DNA of 64,000 nt from Watersipora subatra (GCF_963576615.1 NC_088717.1:707001-771000); one strand, 5' to 3'; shown: positions 32,701-44,592, counted from the first letter of the stretch. Notes: generated by a model not told the origin, from the letters alone. Program-made: numbers and translations.

Positions 32701-35700
32701 CGGTCGCATTTAACTGTTTAGAATCTTGTATTTACTTGCTAACTTCCTGCTATAGCTGGTCAAAATATTTTTCGTACATTTTGGTGAAGGACACCGCTGG
32801 GTACATCAGCCGATGGCCAGTTATTAGTGTTCGTTTGATTTTTGTGACCGGCAATTCGCCTCCTAAATGACTACCTATCTGACCTACGCAGGCGGTTGAT
32901 ATTTGACGTGTACAAATATATTTGTCATTCTTTCTGACTAGTAATAAACGTTGGCTTGTTCTGTGAGAGAAAATGAAGTGACACTGGATCTGTTTCGATT
33001 TGTTGTAATTAGACAAGCATTTGTAAATTAAACAAATACACACTGCAGTTAGGCCGACTTATTGAAGCATACTTTAGACTTTTGGAAAAACCTGCCCAAA
33101 TAGTGGGAAGTGTACCTGCAGGTTCATTCCAACTAATTCTTGTCACAGAGCATTTTAGAGACATTGGCCAACTACAGATGTTCATTGAATCTGATTTAGT
33201 CATGAAAACTATTATGTAAGAAGTGAAAACAAAGTGCATTTCCCTGCCAAGCAAACACTACATGTCAGGCAGACACTTGCAGTTAAATGTCTTGCAGACA
33301 CTTGTCTGGGTTACTCAGGGCAACATGTGGACAAAATGATAAGCAGCTCTATAATATGATCAACTGTCTAACTGCAGTTTCAAACCAGCGTAAGTAATGC
33401 ACAAAATTTGTATCCTGTTGCACGACCCGATGGATGATTTACAATACGCTAAATGATTGTAACCCATTGGGAGAGAGTCCTTATCACATATGAAAGCTCC
33501 CAATCGGCTTCAGCTACTTATACGTTTACACAGCATTTAGAGGAAAGATTCGGACAATTTTTAACCAACCTAACCTATATTTAAATTGTTTGAAACAATT
33601 ATAGAAATGTATCTGAAGATGTTTTATTGTATTAGTTTAACGATCAAAAGCAAATACAAAATATAATATACATCAATAGGGATGTGTAACACTGCAGCTT
33701 GAACCCGGATGTAGCTTATGTCCCAACAAGAAGGACAAAAAGGAAACATGACTGATGATGTTATTTATGGAAACGTATCTTCGTTCTGAGCATTTGATCG
33801 CAGTTAAGTTTTATCGATATTAATCTTGAAACATCCTTGCAGTCAGACCACCTCAAACATCAAAAACAATCGCCAATGATAGAAAAGTCCGATACTCTGA
33901 TAAAATCTACTAAAACTTTGTGAAGATCATCTGTCAAACTTAAACGTATGTCGGAGTTGTCGACTATGTGCGCCGGAACCGATAGCATCGATGAAACAAC
34001 GCCGATATATTGAGAAAGTTTGAAGCTACAAACTTTGCCAATATTTTGACGGATCATCAACGATGCTATCGGTGCGACCGCCTGTACAATGTGTACCATT
34101 TCAGCGATAGTGATGCGCAGTTGCGGATAGCGTGATTTATTTACTTTCGTTTATGATAGTTGCTGCGAGCCTAGTATTTGATTCAAGCGCGTGAAAACAA
34201 ATGAGATTTCTTCGCGAAGAATTAAAAAGAAAAATGAGAACACTACATCACGAAGTATTCGCTGATGTGAACGCGGATGGATTTGTGATAGTGTGGACAT
34301 TGTTATCATCGACGATCACCAAAGTATTGTGGCATCAACACCGAGATATAGTGTGAACCAGGTAACTTAGAACAGCTCATAGGAGAGTGCATGCAGCCCA
34401 TAGGAGAGTGCATGCAGCCCATAGGAGAGTGCATGCAGCTCATAGGAGAGTGCATGCAGCTCATAGGAGAGTGCATGCAGTTCATAGGAGAGTGCATGCA
34501 GCTCATAGGAGAGTGCATGCAGCTCATAATAGAGTGCATGCAGCTCATAGGAGAGTGAATGCAGCTCATAGGAGAGTGCATGCAGCTCATAGGAGAGTGC
34601 ATGCAGCTCATAGGAGAGTGCATGCAGCTCATAGGAGAGTGCATGCAGCTCATAGGAGAGTGCATGCAGCTCATAGGAGAGTGCTTGCAGCTCAGGGCAC
34701 ACTGATTAGATAATGTTGGTATTAGGAGCATAAATGGACCTACAGGAGTCTGGTATTTAGTATAGGGGTCAAAGGAAGCTCCAATTTTCTCAAGAGGAAG
34801 ACTGGCAGCGGTGATAGTAGCTAAAGCAGCGATTACTTTGCTCGAGCAAGATCCTTGTTCCTCCGTGTATCTGGACATGCAGCGACTGATGGCAGCATCC
34901 TTTCTAGATAACAAGAATATCAACATTATTAATCATGGTGTATCAGTTACAAATGTTGTTTATTTGGTTGACTAAAACTGCTTGCAGTGGATCATGATGA
35001 AAGCTTTTGATATATACAGCAAGTGTCATGATTAAGTAAACACTAGTGGAGACTCGTTAACATGTTGCCATGGCTACCTCAAAAATCTTCCAGTTTAGCG
35101 ACGCTTGACAAGAGGAACCATTTCACAAGCCATTGATTTGGCGCCAACACCTGTACCGATCTGTTCCATGTATGCTTTTCCGTACAGCACTGTGATGGTT
35201 AGTACAGAATACTTTTGTACAACACACAGTTGATTGGGTTATTATTTTTACATTATAACAGTTATGGGGGTCCTCCCATGTTTTGTGACGATTCTGACGA
35301 CCCGACGACAGGGATATTTAAAAAGTGACAGACGAGACGACCATTTACCAATGTAGGTGACGAGGATTGCGTAAATAGGATTACTAAAGGTACGGCTGCA
35401 CGTAACGAATTTTTCGTTTGTTCGGAGTTCTGGCCGAAATCACGAAAAACGCAGAATCAATCGGTCAAAATTCACAGAATAATTTGAGCTGTGCATGCCC
35501 ACCGAGTTCGTCGACGAAAGGCCTTTAACAGATTAAACAAATTATTAGCGAGCACGATTCTAGCAGCTTTAGCAATTAGTATAGTCCAAGACATATACCG
35601 TGACACACAATAAAAATACAGAAGCATTTCAACAAAGAACACACGATGTAACTGTCTAAGTCGCGCTATTATTAGTTAGCAAACACGACTTTAGCAAATT

Positions 35701-38700
35701 TTAAGATATACGTAGTCCGAAAACATAATGCGACACACAAGAAAATTATCACAGAAAGTTATGATAGTAAATACGATGCAACCGACTTGTTTGCGCTAGA
35801 GATGTCGACATTCTCTACCACAAAACTTTTGCTGCTAAAAAGGAAATATAATTAAAAAATAAACAAATTGTAGCTATAGCGTCCAAACAATAACTACATT
35901 CAATAACGCAATTTAAGCAATTGCATCGTGTGTACTATGTTGATTTGCACTTATACTTTTACTATTGTGTGTCATTATACGTCTCTTTGACTATACTAAT
36001 TGCAAAAGCTGCTGAGATCGTGCTCGTTAGCACGATTCTAGCAGCGCAGAATAATTCTGTGTGTTTCAATCATTTCGTGATTTTGGTTAGAACCAACGGA
36101 AATTTTGTTACGTGTTGCCGTACCGTTAGTAACTTATTATTTGTTCATAAATCACCACGGTCAACCGAAACTTCACTAGTTTTGGTTTGAAGCATCTGGC
36201 CCAGCATTTATAGACTGCCAAATAATTAAAGCAATGAAATGCCACGACATTGACAGCAAATCCGTTTCCAAGTCTGTGACTGACAGTGATTATTAAAGGC
36301 AATCTCGGTCTATTTTCCGTACAAGAAATATAGCTCTAAAAACCTAAGACGGCTCAGAGCCATCGAGTGTGGCTCTGAGACGGCTGTCACTCTTCGCGGA
36401 GTAATCAGCAACGCTCCCAAACATCACTAATATGTTTGTGAAGGTCGCTGGTTGAGCCATGCTTTTGGTTAGCAGAAGTTCAAACCTAGCGAGTTTCAGA
36501 TTTTTAACGCAACCCAGTGCCACCAGTATAGATATTTGTATTAAAATAACGAATGTGAAGAAAGAGGTTGTTTTGGTTACCAATTTGAAAAAGGTGACAG
36601 TGATTTTAAAAGTGACGACAGTGATTTTAAAAGTGACGACAGTGATTTTAAAAGTGACTATTCTGACGACAGCTTTGTGTGGTAGGACCCCCAGTTATTA
36701 AAAATAATAAAAACAGTTTTTCTCTAGACTAAATATAAAAAGGATTATTAGAAGTAGGTTTAAAGATGAAACTTCATATTGTCAGCGGGGCGGGGTGTTA
36801 ACAACAGTGTTAACAGCAGTGTTAACAACAGTGTTAACAACAGTGTTAACAGCAGTGTTAACAACAGTGTTAACAACAGTGTTAACAGTAGTGTTAACAA
36901 TAGTGTTAACAACAGTGTTAACAACAGTGTTAACAGCAGTGTTACAGCACGGACACACTCACATACTCCCCATTACCATTCGGGTATCAGCCCGACTTCT
37001 CTTGCTCTACATGAAGATGTCTAACTGTGGCTTATTCATAACTTATGTAACTTATGTAACCGTGATCTTAATTCATAACTTAACTAACTATGATTGGTTA
37101 GTCGAAACAGTCTTTCTATAACTCTCTCATTTCATCCCTAGCGGACAGATAACAAAGACATACTTGTTCTTTCGCTGCACTCCTGCTAAGTATGTTGTCG
37201 GTCTCGCGTTGTCGTTAGCGAGAAGGCAACCATCCGGTGGTAGGCCAGTCGGCTCTGGATACAAGACGCATGGATTCTCTGACAGGGTATTTATTGCACC
37301 CTGTATTGCTGCAGGAAAACAGAAAGAACACTTCATCATAAAAAATATGTATTGCTAAATTTAGAGTGGCACTGAAGCAGCCTCTGTTAATAATGTGGGA
37401 TAGCCCACCCTTGGGGCTTGCTTGCTGATTTTCAGGCACAGCACCTTAATTAGCAATGCTATTGTGTATTGGGGTCAGCTCCACTACTTTCACGGCACAA
37501 ATTGATTAAATATTTACATATGTATTTTTTCTTTTTTTCATTATTACTAATTTCATATTGTTTATCGTCGATGCAAATAAAACAACAACGCGAAAACAAA
37601 CAAGCTTCATAGCTCATCTACTTGAAATAGCCTCACTATTCTCACGGCGCATATCTCTAAAAATCAAAAATACTAATTACATGTATTTTCTTGTTTAGCT
37701 AGTAAAAAGCTCGCTGGTTAAAAGTATTGTAACAAAAGAAAAACATAACACTTCTTTTTTAAATATTATCTGCTAACCCAACCAAAAAGAATGCTTTATC
37801 AAGTCTGTTAGGAATATTTAATATTTATATAAAATTTAATATCTTCTCAAAACAAACAATCTGTAAGCCGAACAACATTTTAGAAAACAAGGTTGAAAGG
37901 TCGACAGAGCTGGTAGCCTAATTGAAAGCAGAAGTAATTCTCTCATGAAGTTGACGGGCGGGCAGTTTAGTCAGAGAGGTTTAGTCAGAGAGGTTTAGTC
38001 AGAGAGGTTTAGTCAGGCCGGTTTAGTCAGGGCGGTATAGTCAGGGCGGTATAGTCAGGGCGGTATAGTCAGGGCGGTATAGTCAGGGCGGTATAGTCAG
38101 GGCGGTTTAGTCAGGGCAGTTTAGTCAGGACAGTTTAGTCAGGGCAGTTTAGTCAGGACAGTTTAGTCAGGCCGGTATAGTCAGGGCGGTATAGTCAGGG
38201 CGGTATAGTCAGGGCGGTTTAGTCAGGGCGGTATAGTCAGGGCGGTATAGTCAGGGCGGTATAGTCAGGGCGGTATAGTCAGGGCGGTTTAGTCAGGACA
38301 GTTTAGTCAGGGCGGTATAGTCAGGACAGTTTAGTCAGGGCAGTTTAGTCAGGGCAGTTTAGTCAGGGCAGTTTAGTCAGGACAGTTTAGTCAGGGCAGT
38401 TTAGTCAGGGCGGTATAGTCAGGGCAGTTTAGTCAGGGCAGTTTAGTCAGGACAGTTTAGTCAGGACAGTTTAGTCAGGACAGTTTAGTCAGGGCGGTAT
38501 AGTCAGGGCGGTATAGTCAGGGCGGTATAGTCAGGGCGGTTTAGTCAGGACAGTTTAGTCAGGACAGTTTAGTCAGGACAGTTTAGTCAGGACAGTTTAG
38601 TCAGGGCGGTATAGTCAGGGCAGTTTAGTCAGGGCGGTTTAGTCAGGGCGGTTTAGTCAGAGAGGTTTAGTCAGGACAGTTTAGTCAGGACAGTTTAGTC

Positions 38701-41700
38701 AGGGCGGTATAGTCAGGGCGGTATAGTCAGGGTGGTATAGTCAGGGCGGTATAGTCAGGGCGGTTTAGTCAGGACAGTTTAGTCAGGACAGTTTAGTCAG
38801 GACAGTTTAGTCAGGACAGTTTAGTCAGGGCGGTATAGTCAGGGCGGTATAGTCAGGGCGGTATAGTCAGGGCGGTATAGTCAGGGCGGTATAGTCAGGG
38901 CGGTATAGTCAGGACAGTTTAGTCAGGACGGTTTAGTCAGGACGGTTTAGTCAGGACGGTTTAGTCAGGACGGTTTAGTCAGGGCGGTTTAGTCAGGACA
39001 GTTTAGTCAGGACAGTTTAGTCAGGACAGTTTAGTCAGGACAGTTTAGTCAGGACAGTTTAGTCAGGACAGTTTAGTCAGGACAGTTTAGTCAGGACAGT
39101 TTAGTCAGGGCGGTTTAGTCAGGGCGGTTTAGTCAGGGCGGTATAGTCAGGGCGGTATAGTCAGGGCGGTTTAGTCAGGACAGTTTAGTCAGGGCAGTTT
39201 AGTCAGGGCGGTTAGGTAAAGAAAGGCATTATAGCATTTAGTGCCAGGTGCAACTGATTCATAACAAATGTAATAGCATATGAATTGACGTATAATTGCT
39301 GCTCATGAAAAGCTTTTAGTAATGAATTGTTATGGCAGGTAGCTGCCCTGATCATCGAGTTTAGTAATGTAATCAACGCTGTATAACTTTAAAATGTACC
39401 GAATGTGAAAGTTGGCGTGAGATGATAGCCAGTCAGAAATTGGTTCAATAGCGAATGGAATGAGGCAAGCGCTACAGAGTTTTGACTGAGCGCATAGAAA
39501 GCTACAATATATTGATCAGTGTGTCATGGCTTACACACCCATAGAATAAGTTGGATGCTAAAACTGCTATACGATTGATCACAGGCCATGTTTCGACAGT
39601 GCAAAGACAATTGTGTGAGTACGGCTACTGGATAGCTTTGTCAACATTGATCAAGTGACTTCCCTGGAAACCTATTCAAGTAGCAATCGCCCTGCAATCA
39701 TAAAACAGTTCCCTTACACAGACCAAAAGCAAAAGGGTGTACAGAGCTGTTATGTGGGTGGTCTTCAGCAAAGAGATAATCTAATCTACAATTTATATTT
39801 GTAATGTTGACTTTGATGGATTAAACAGGAATTCATAAATATAGCTCATTACCTTCCTGAGGCTGGGCATCCTTACACAGGGCGCTGCCAGCTGCCTTCA
39901 CGAAATCATTGAGTTGACTATCACGACAGGAGATTTTCTCCTTGCACTCATTCACTTGGCTGCAATTTAAAGCCATAATAATATAACAATAAGATAGGTA
40001 ACTATTGTGGTGCCTGGTGGTGGGAGAGTAGAAGGGCAATAAAATGAAAAGAGAGATATATATACCAAAAAGGAATTGGAGAGATAGGAAACAGTAGAAG
40101 ACATGGGTGAATGTGCTACCTGTTGTGATCGGAACACTAGGGGTGGTGGCAGATCTAAGATAAGAATTAGACAGAAAATAGGCAAGGAAATAGGCAGAGC
40201 ACAGTTTTCTGCTCTGTTGGTATCCGCAAGAATATCAGAGAAAGTACTCGATATCTAAGGAAAGGAGACCTACCAGATACTAGTATGTTCCAGACAAAAA
40301 GCTGAGAAAAATCAACAACAACAAGATAGAATAAGATAACATAGTCTGTATCAGATAAACAGACAGCTGAGTATATTGTCCTGTTTTAAAGCACAAAGCC
40401 TTCATGGAGTTACTCCATGATTAAATGAATGATTGACTCAAGAATAACAATAGATGTATAATTCTACAGAGTCCGTACGATTCATCGAACTGCAACCAAT
40501 AAATGTTCCTATAATGTTGTCAGCTCACTCTTAGCATAATTATATTAGACATTTAATGGGCCAATCTAGGTCATGAGTCATACAAGGGAGGAGAGGCAGC
40601 ATCTCTTTGATGCTAATGGCTGCCTTTCATGGACGGCGAAAGAAACTATCTGACTAGGAAGCATACTGAGGAATAGGAATCTTTATGATACTCTTGTTTT
40701 CCACGCAAAATGAACAAGAGCTGTGTCCGCTATAAAACTTTCGTAAGTCACTCCGAGATGCGTCATGTAACAGTTAACTGAACACTACACACAACAACTA
40801 CTTTTACAACATCTCAATCAAGCAATGACCAACTACAAACACAAGTCTTTGTAGTTGGTCATCATACAAAAAATGGGGCATATATTAGTCACTCTAATAA
40901 AAGGTTATAGCACTCCTAGCTATAGCCTGCTATAGCACTCCCAGCTATAGCAGGCTATAGCTAGGAGTGCTATAACAGGCTAGGCTTCAATTAGTTGGAA
41001 AAAATTTAATAGCTGTCAAAATGAAAGCGCATCAGCCATTGGCAGACTTGAGGAAATCTCATGAAAGTCAAGCATAGAGAGATTCATACCGATTTAAAAA
41101 GTTATTGATAGATTCGAGAGTTTCCACGCTATTTGAGGTGTCGTCAGGTTTGATTGTCGTTTACTTTCTAAATGGTTTTCTCATTCTTAAAGCAGGGAGA
41201 GAAGATTGAGACAAACAGACGTGAGACAAACAGACAGACTTGCAGACAGGAGACAAACATACAGACAAACAGACGGACTTGCGGACAAGAGACAAACAGA
41301 CAGACTTGCATACAGGAGACAAACAGACAGACATTGAGTGGTAGATGCTTGATTGAATATGATTGTTCTTTCCAGCTAGTTATTTACCTATTTAGTTATT
41401 TATGTACGTAGTCAAATGCACCAAAAACAAATTTATTAAAAAGCTGTCAGCAATTGGAACAAAATACATGAGCAAGAATATTGTTGGCTGATAAATGCGT
41501 TGGTTTGTTTAAAGAGACAACAAAACATCGATAAGTGTGCAACTGGTTCACGGCAAGTGACTTGTACTTACGAGCAGTACGTAGACAGTAAAGGGGCATC
41601 AAAGTTGTCTTTGTTGAATACTCCGTCAAAATCTATAACCTGATTGATGATTTGTATCTCATCTTCAAAAACTGTTCCACCGTTAGATTGGCATTCTGAG

Positions 41701-44592
41701 AATGTGCGTATGTAAGATAGGAACTCGTCCCTTGTGTTACGTGTTGAGCATTGGCTATTACAGACTACAAGAGTGAAAGGAACGAGAAAATCAAAACACT
41801 GAACAGCTTGAGACCAAAGACTGCCATTATTAAGCGGTGGAGCTGTAATACTCTCTGATCTATAATAGAATTTACTCAAAAGTGAATACACATATTTAAA
41901 AATTTATAACAACAAGTGGAACGATATTTCTAGACCAGTTAAGCTAAGAAATAACATTTTTTCTGGCTGGCATTTTGGTAAAGTGATAAAAATTATCAGT
42001 AACAAATGTGACAAAATACCCCTATATTAATATAACACTATCTGTTAACATCTGGGTCAAGGCACAATTGTAGACCCAAATTCTTTAGTAAAAATCTTTA
42101 GCTTAGTTGATAATCAATAATCGATAATAATAGTTGTTAATCAGCAGTTTGTGATATTTGGCAGACATACACTATGTTTCCATGGCGAGGATGAAGCAGA
42201 TTTAGAATTGTCTGCACATTGAGTTGCCGTGTGATAAACGTTTCATCTAACATTCCATGTTGAGGATTAACACAGACGCTTTGTTAACAACAATAAGGAA
42301 TTTTAGAGGTCACACAGACGCACCCGTGACTCGTCTAATCGAAATAGAATTGACTGAAGAGTATAAAACGCTTGAAATAGAATAGCTAGCGCGACATTTT
42401 CCTGCACATCATTCGCAAGTGCCGTTTCTATCATTCATGAAATATTCAATAAAAACTTACAATTAACAAAATTCACTTGACTCGCTATTCTTTGCCGTTT
42501 CCATCGTGCAGACGAAACTCACTGATTAACTGCATCATGGAAACTCGCTGATTAACTGCATCATGGAAACTCGCTGACTAACTGCATCATGGAAACTCGC
42601 TGATTAACTGCATCATGGAAACATCGTGACTTCATGAAAATATTACGTAATAAAAACTGCAGCCCGCCTGCCGTTTAATATAAGTTAACTGTTGCACATC
42701 AATGCAAAGTTGTCTCCTCTGTAATCAGTTTTACATCTGCCTAGCACTGCAGCTGAATGTGTTGACAGCAGATGATATTAGCGGATGCAAGTTTGAAGGG
42801 AATGAAAACTTAATGAACTGGAAAGCTCCAATGAGATTTAGTTTAAGTCAATGAATGTTCAAACGCTTTGACAACTCACAACAGATTGTAGTTATTGTAA
42901 AATGAAATGGTTGACAAGCCAGCTTCCCAGCTAACAACTTATTAATTCATTTTGTGTCTGTCACTTAATTCATTTTGTGTCTGTCACTTGATGGAAGTTT
43001 AAATACATAACACACTGAGACAGGTGGTTAGACCAAGATCACACTACACATGTTTCAATATAGGGAGGCGTGTCAATAATGCTAGCAAATGTAAATTGAG
43101 CTAGAACTTTGCTAATTTAATTTTCAATGAATATAAATATCATGAGTATCAATGGGTATCAATGGGTATCAATGGGTATCAATGAGTATCAATGGGTATC
43201 AATGGGTATCAATGAGTATCAATGGGTATCAATGAGTATCAATGAGTATCAATGGGTATCAATGAGTATCAATGAGTATCAATGAGTATCAATGGGTATC
43301 AATGAGTATCAATGGGTATCAATGAGTATCAATGGGTATCAATGAGTATCAATGGGTATCAATGAGTATCAATGGGTAATGTCCAATTTTGTTTTATTGT
43401 GTTTGAAATGTTTTTTTTGTAGACACTACTATAATCCTATGAGACATGTAGACACTACTATAGTCCTATGAGACATGTAGACACTACTATAGTCCTATGA
43501 GACATGTAGACACTACTATAGTCCTATGAGACATGTAGATACTACTATAGTCCTATGAGACATGTAGACATTACTATAGTCCTATGAGACATGTAGACAC
43601 TACTATAGTCCTATGAGACGTGTAGACACTACTATAGTCCTATGAGACGTGTAGACACTACTATAGTCCTATGAGACGTGTAGACACTACTATAGTCCTA
43701 TGAGACGTGTAGACACTACTATAGTCCTATGAGACATGTAGACACTACTATAGTCCTATGAGACATGTAGACACTACTATAGTCCTATGAGACATGTAGA
43801 CACTACTATAGTCCTATGAGACATGTAGACACTACTATAGTCCTATGAGATTTGTGCCTATTTGAAAATGCGAAAGTATATCAACAGAATTAGCCAATGA
43901 TACACGAGTATCACGGAAGGATTCTAAATTTCTTCCACTCCAAATCATATGAAAGATAAAATCTGAATGCGTTGGACGCTATTTCGTTGCGCTAAATTAG
44001 TACACAGTCATCCCGTGTGATATTACTTTGGCATCATAGAAACACTTACAGCTGAAGGATCCGAACCAAAACACTCAACTAAGCTCTCCCCAGTGGAGGT
44101 AAACAAATTCAGCACTCAACAATGCAGGTCTCCGCTACGAAGACGCTTCACTGCTACTCTCTACTACTTCTGCTTGACTTGTGCCTTTACATTAACATTT
44201 ACATGCCAAGGATTGGTTGATCGTTCAAAGATGATGAAATGATTTCATTTTTAGTACAACTATTTGACTTCCGTGCATTGAGAAGTGGTCTGAAAGTGAG
44301 TCTACTGAAAAGAGTTTGGTTTTGAGGTATTCATCACAAATCCTGGAACGGTCTGCAATGTGCAACTCCAAATCGTTGAACCTGTAGGAGCTAATTCGTC
44401 GACAGCAGGCCCCCATTCCAAACAAGTGAACAATTGTTCATGTAATTGGCATACTTCAATGAGTGAGCCAGTCGATCATTAACTCCTATTTCCTCGTCAA
44501 TATTGTCTTCATAAACCAGCTTACTAACCTGAGAGCAAATATGTGAGGCAAAGAGAAACAACTGATAAAAAGTTCTCCTTTAGAAATCTCAT
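26642..44592 (-). CDS. Cysteine-rich secreted protein with GPI-type C-terminus (9 exons)
   Basis: I do not recognise the family. Exons, in transcript order, are 44592-44529, 41842-41572, 39959-39853, 37308-37164, 34903-34744, 32300-32111, 29807-29667, 29169-29051 and 26767-26642. Phases fit throughout and give 440 residues. Residues 1-22 form a signal peptide (MRFLKENFLSVVSLCLTYLL). The ectodomain holds about 20 Cys; residues 250-359 look beta-rich. A tail of about 39 residues ends SNILFALIPAVVFLMT-stop, a GPI-attachment-like signal. The gene is convergent with LARS1. Weakest junction: exon 6 must use A|GTGTAAGT rather than the stronger AGT|GTAAGT two bases later to keep phase with exon 7, or an exon is missing there. 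It is likely a cell-surface protein; function is unknown. Confidence 0.72.
27815..27950 (+). repeat. tRNA-derived SINE candidate
   Basis: A tRNA-like head (TAGTTGGTAAGG, box B GGATCAAATCTT about 50 bases later) is followed by a CTATAGCTGGACAAACAGAC tail also seen near 56.3 and 61.08 kb. Confidence 0.5.
28180..28255 (+). repeat. tRNA-like (SINE) candidate
   Basis: TGGTTAGTAAGG followed about 35 bases later by GTGTTCAATTACGG, close to box A and box B. Confidence 0.4.
29051..29169 (-). CDS. Cys-rich gene exon 8
   Basis: The acceptor is TTTTTGGTGATAG. It reads DFEADVSDACRTSCSYDSPK, then DECAYDCTYGVTEY with four Cys in pairs; donor TAC|GTAAGT. A 22-bp minisatellite begins about 20 bases upstream of the acceptor. 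Confidence 0.75.
29186..29441. repeat. 22-bp minisatellite, about 12 copies
   Basis: Unit CACTACAGTTCTATCACAAT plus GT, nearly identical copies. On the transcript strand each unit ends GTGATAG, resembling the nearby exon 8 acceptor GGTGATAG. Confidence 0.95.
29667..29807 (-). CDS. Cys-rich gene exon 7
   Basis: The acceptor is GCTGATTACAG. It reads IHTNVAVSMSGQGLSVIVSL and on to GILVEGCETFGANVIE; donor G|GTAAGT. Confidence 0.75.
30300..30515. repeat. 30-bp minisatellite, about 7 copies
   Basis: The unit contains AGTTAGCCAATAGAAACT and ATCAACTAATAG. It is intronic in the Cys-rich gene. Confidence 0.92.
31034..31470. mobile_element. Inverted-repeat element, about 440 bp
   Basis: The left arm (CAGAAAGTATCGATATC..., CTGACTGCCAGGATGTTTC) is inverted in the right arm (GAAACATCC-like block CATCCTGGCAGTCAG, GATACTTTCTG), ending TCTTTAA. 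Arms are about 150 bases and roughly three-quarters identical. Half copies lie at 14060 and 33782. Confidence 0.7.
32111..32300 (-). CDS. Cys-rich gene exon 6
   Basis: The acceptor is CTGTTGCAG. It reads TTELMSDQTTRSVRGFMHFY, then KDGSHVETCAGLE and LVPMSGRIILT. Two overlapping donors exist, A|GTGTAA (phase 1, fits exon 7) and AGT|GTAAGT (phase 0). Confidence 0.72.
32350..32430. repeat. 21-bp minisatellite, about 4 copies
   Basis: Unit TGACTACAGGTGATCACCGCA. It lies just upstream (transcript sense) of Cys-rich gene exon 6. Confidence 0.85.
33782..33940. repeat. Half copy of the 31034-31470 element
   Basis: Contains TTGATCGCAGTTAAG, CATCCTTGCAGTCAGACCACC and GATACTCTGATAAAATCTAC, matching the right arm of that family. 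Confidence 0.65.
34370..34700. repeat. 21-bp minisatellite, about 15 copies
   Basis: Unit CATAGGAGAGTGCATGCAGC plus T. It begins about 45 bases after the exon 5 donor. On the transcript strand it is open in frame with exon 5 and encodes (HSPMSCM)n. Confidence 0.95.
34744..34903 (-). CDS. Cys-rich gene exon 5
   Basis: The acceptor is TTATCTAG. It reads KKDAAISRCMSRYTEEQGSC...FDPYTKYQTP; donor CCT|GTAGGT. The frame stays open past the donor into a 21-bp array, so a longer retained-intron form is possible. Confidence 0.75.
35266..36692. mobile_element. 1427-bp DNA element with AGTTAT target duplication
   Basis: The ends are inverted (left GGGGGTCCTCCCATG, right GTGGTAGGACCCCC), extending to a shared TCTGACGA block. 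AGTTAT flanks it at 35260-35265 and 36693-36698. A second inverted pair inside (from 35398 and to 36125, both with GGTACGGC and ACGTAAC blocks) suggests a nested element. No transposase was found. Confidence 0.7.
36797..36948. repeat. 12-bp minisatellite, about 12 copies
   Basis: Unit TTAACAACAGTG with AACAGCAGTG variants, 100 bases after the DNA element. Confidence 0.93.
37164..37308 (-). CDS. Cys-rich gene exon 4
   Basis: A strong acceptor TTTTCCTGCAG. It reads AIQGAINTLSENPCVLYPEP...GCLLAND...AGVQRKN; donor AA|GTATGT. Phase 1 in and phase 2 out match both neighbours. Open frames on the + strand here are shadows. Confidence 0.78.
37965..39212. repeat. 14-bp minisatellite, about 89 copies
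   Basis: Units TTTAGTCAGGGCGG, TATAGTCAGGGCGG and TTTAGTCAGGACAG are interspersed in runs. It fills much of the intron between Cys-rich gene exons 3 and 4. Confidence 0.96.
39853..39959 (-). CDS. Cys-rich gene exon 3
   Basis: The acceptor is AAATTGCAG. It reads QVNECKEKISCRDSQLNDFV and on to CKDAQPQE; donor G|GTAATG. It contains three Cys, two of them closely spaced. Confidence 0.78.
40825..40862. repeat. 15-bp perfect hairpin
   Basis: Arms ATGACCAACTACAAA and TTTGTAGTTGGTCAT with an 8-base loop. Confidence 0.85.
40904..40976. repeat. 33-bp perfect hairpin
   Basis: The arms begin GTTATAGCACTCCTAGC and end with the exact inverse (GCTAGGAGTGCTATAAC); the loop is 7 bases (ACTCCCA). It lies in intron 2 of the Cys-rich gene. 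Confidence 0.92.
41190..41337. repeat. Degenerate AGACAAACAGAC minisatellite
   Basis: Irregular copies of GAGACAAACAGACAGACTTG and shorter forms. Confidence 0.85.
41572..41842 (-). CDS. Cys-rich gene exon 2
   Basis: The acceptor is GTATTACAG. It reads PPLNNGSLWSQAVQCFDFLV... and ends LLSTYC-Ser at TC|GTAAGT. It contains five Cys. A second AG sixteen bases upstream is out of phase with exon 1. Confidence 0.78.
42170..42622. mobile_element. MITE-like copy of the 17214 family
   Basis: The left end CACTATGTTTCCATGG is mirrored by CATCATGGAAAC at the right. The right end has expanded into about four 25-bp copies containing TGATTAACTGCATCATGGAA. Confidence 0.55.
43139..43377. repeat. 10-bp minisatellite, about 24 copies
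   Basis: Unit GTATCAATGG alternating with GTATCAATGA. Confidence 0.95.
43427..43852. repeat. 29-bp minisatellite, about 15 copies
   Basis: The unit contains GTAGACACTACTATAGTCCT and ATGAGACAT. It lies 50 bases after the 10-bp array, in intron 1 of the Cys-rich gene. Confidence 0.95.
44529..44592 (-). CDS. Cys-rich gene exon 1 (signal peptide)
   Basis: The ATG at 44592 opens 21 codons, MRFLKENFLSVVSLCLTYLL-S, ending G|GTTAGT (phase 1). The hydrophobic core and the Ala-Pro-Pro that follows splicing fit a cleavable signal peptide. Confidence 0.7.

Noticed and set aside
35921..36190. 89-codon plus-strand frame as a transposase remnant
   Set aside because: No transposase motif; it lies in the interior of a non-autonomous element and is AT-rich.
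37164..37358. Plus-strand 64-codon frame
   Set aside because: Shadow of Cys-rich gene exon 4 on the other strand.
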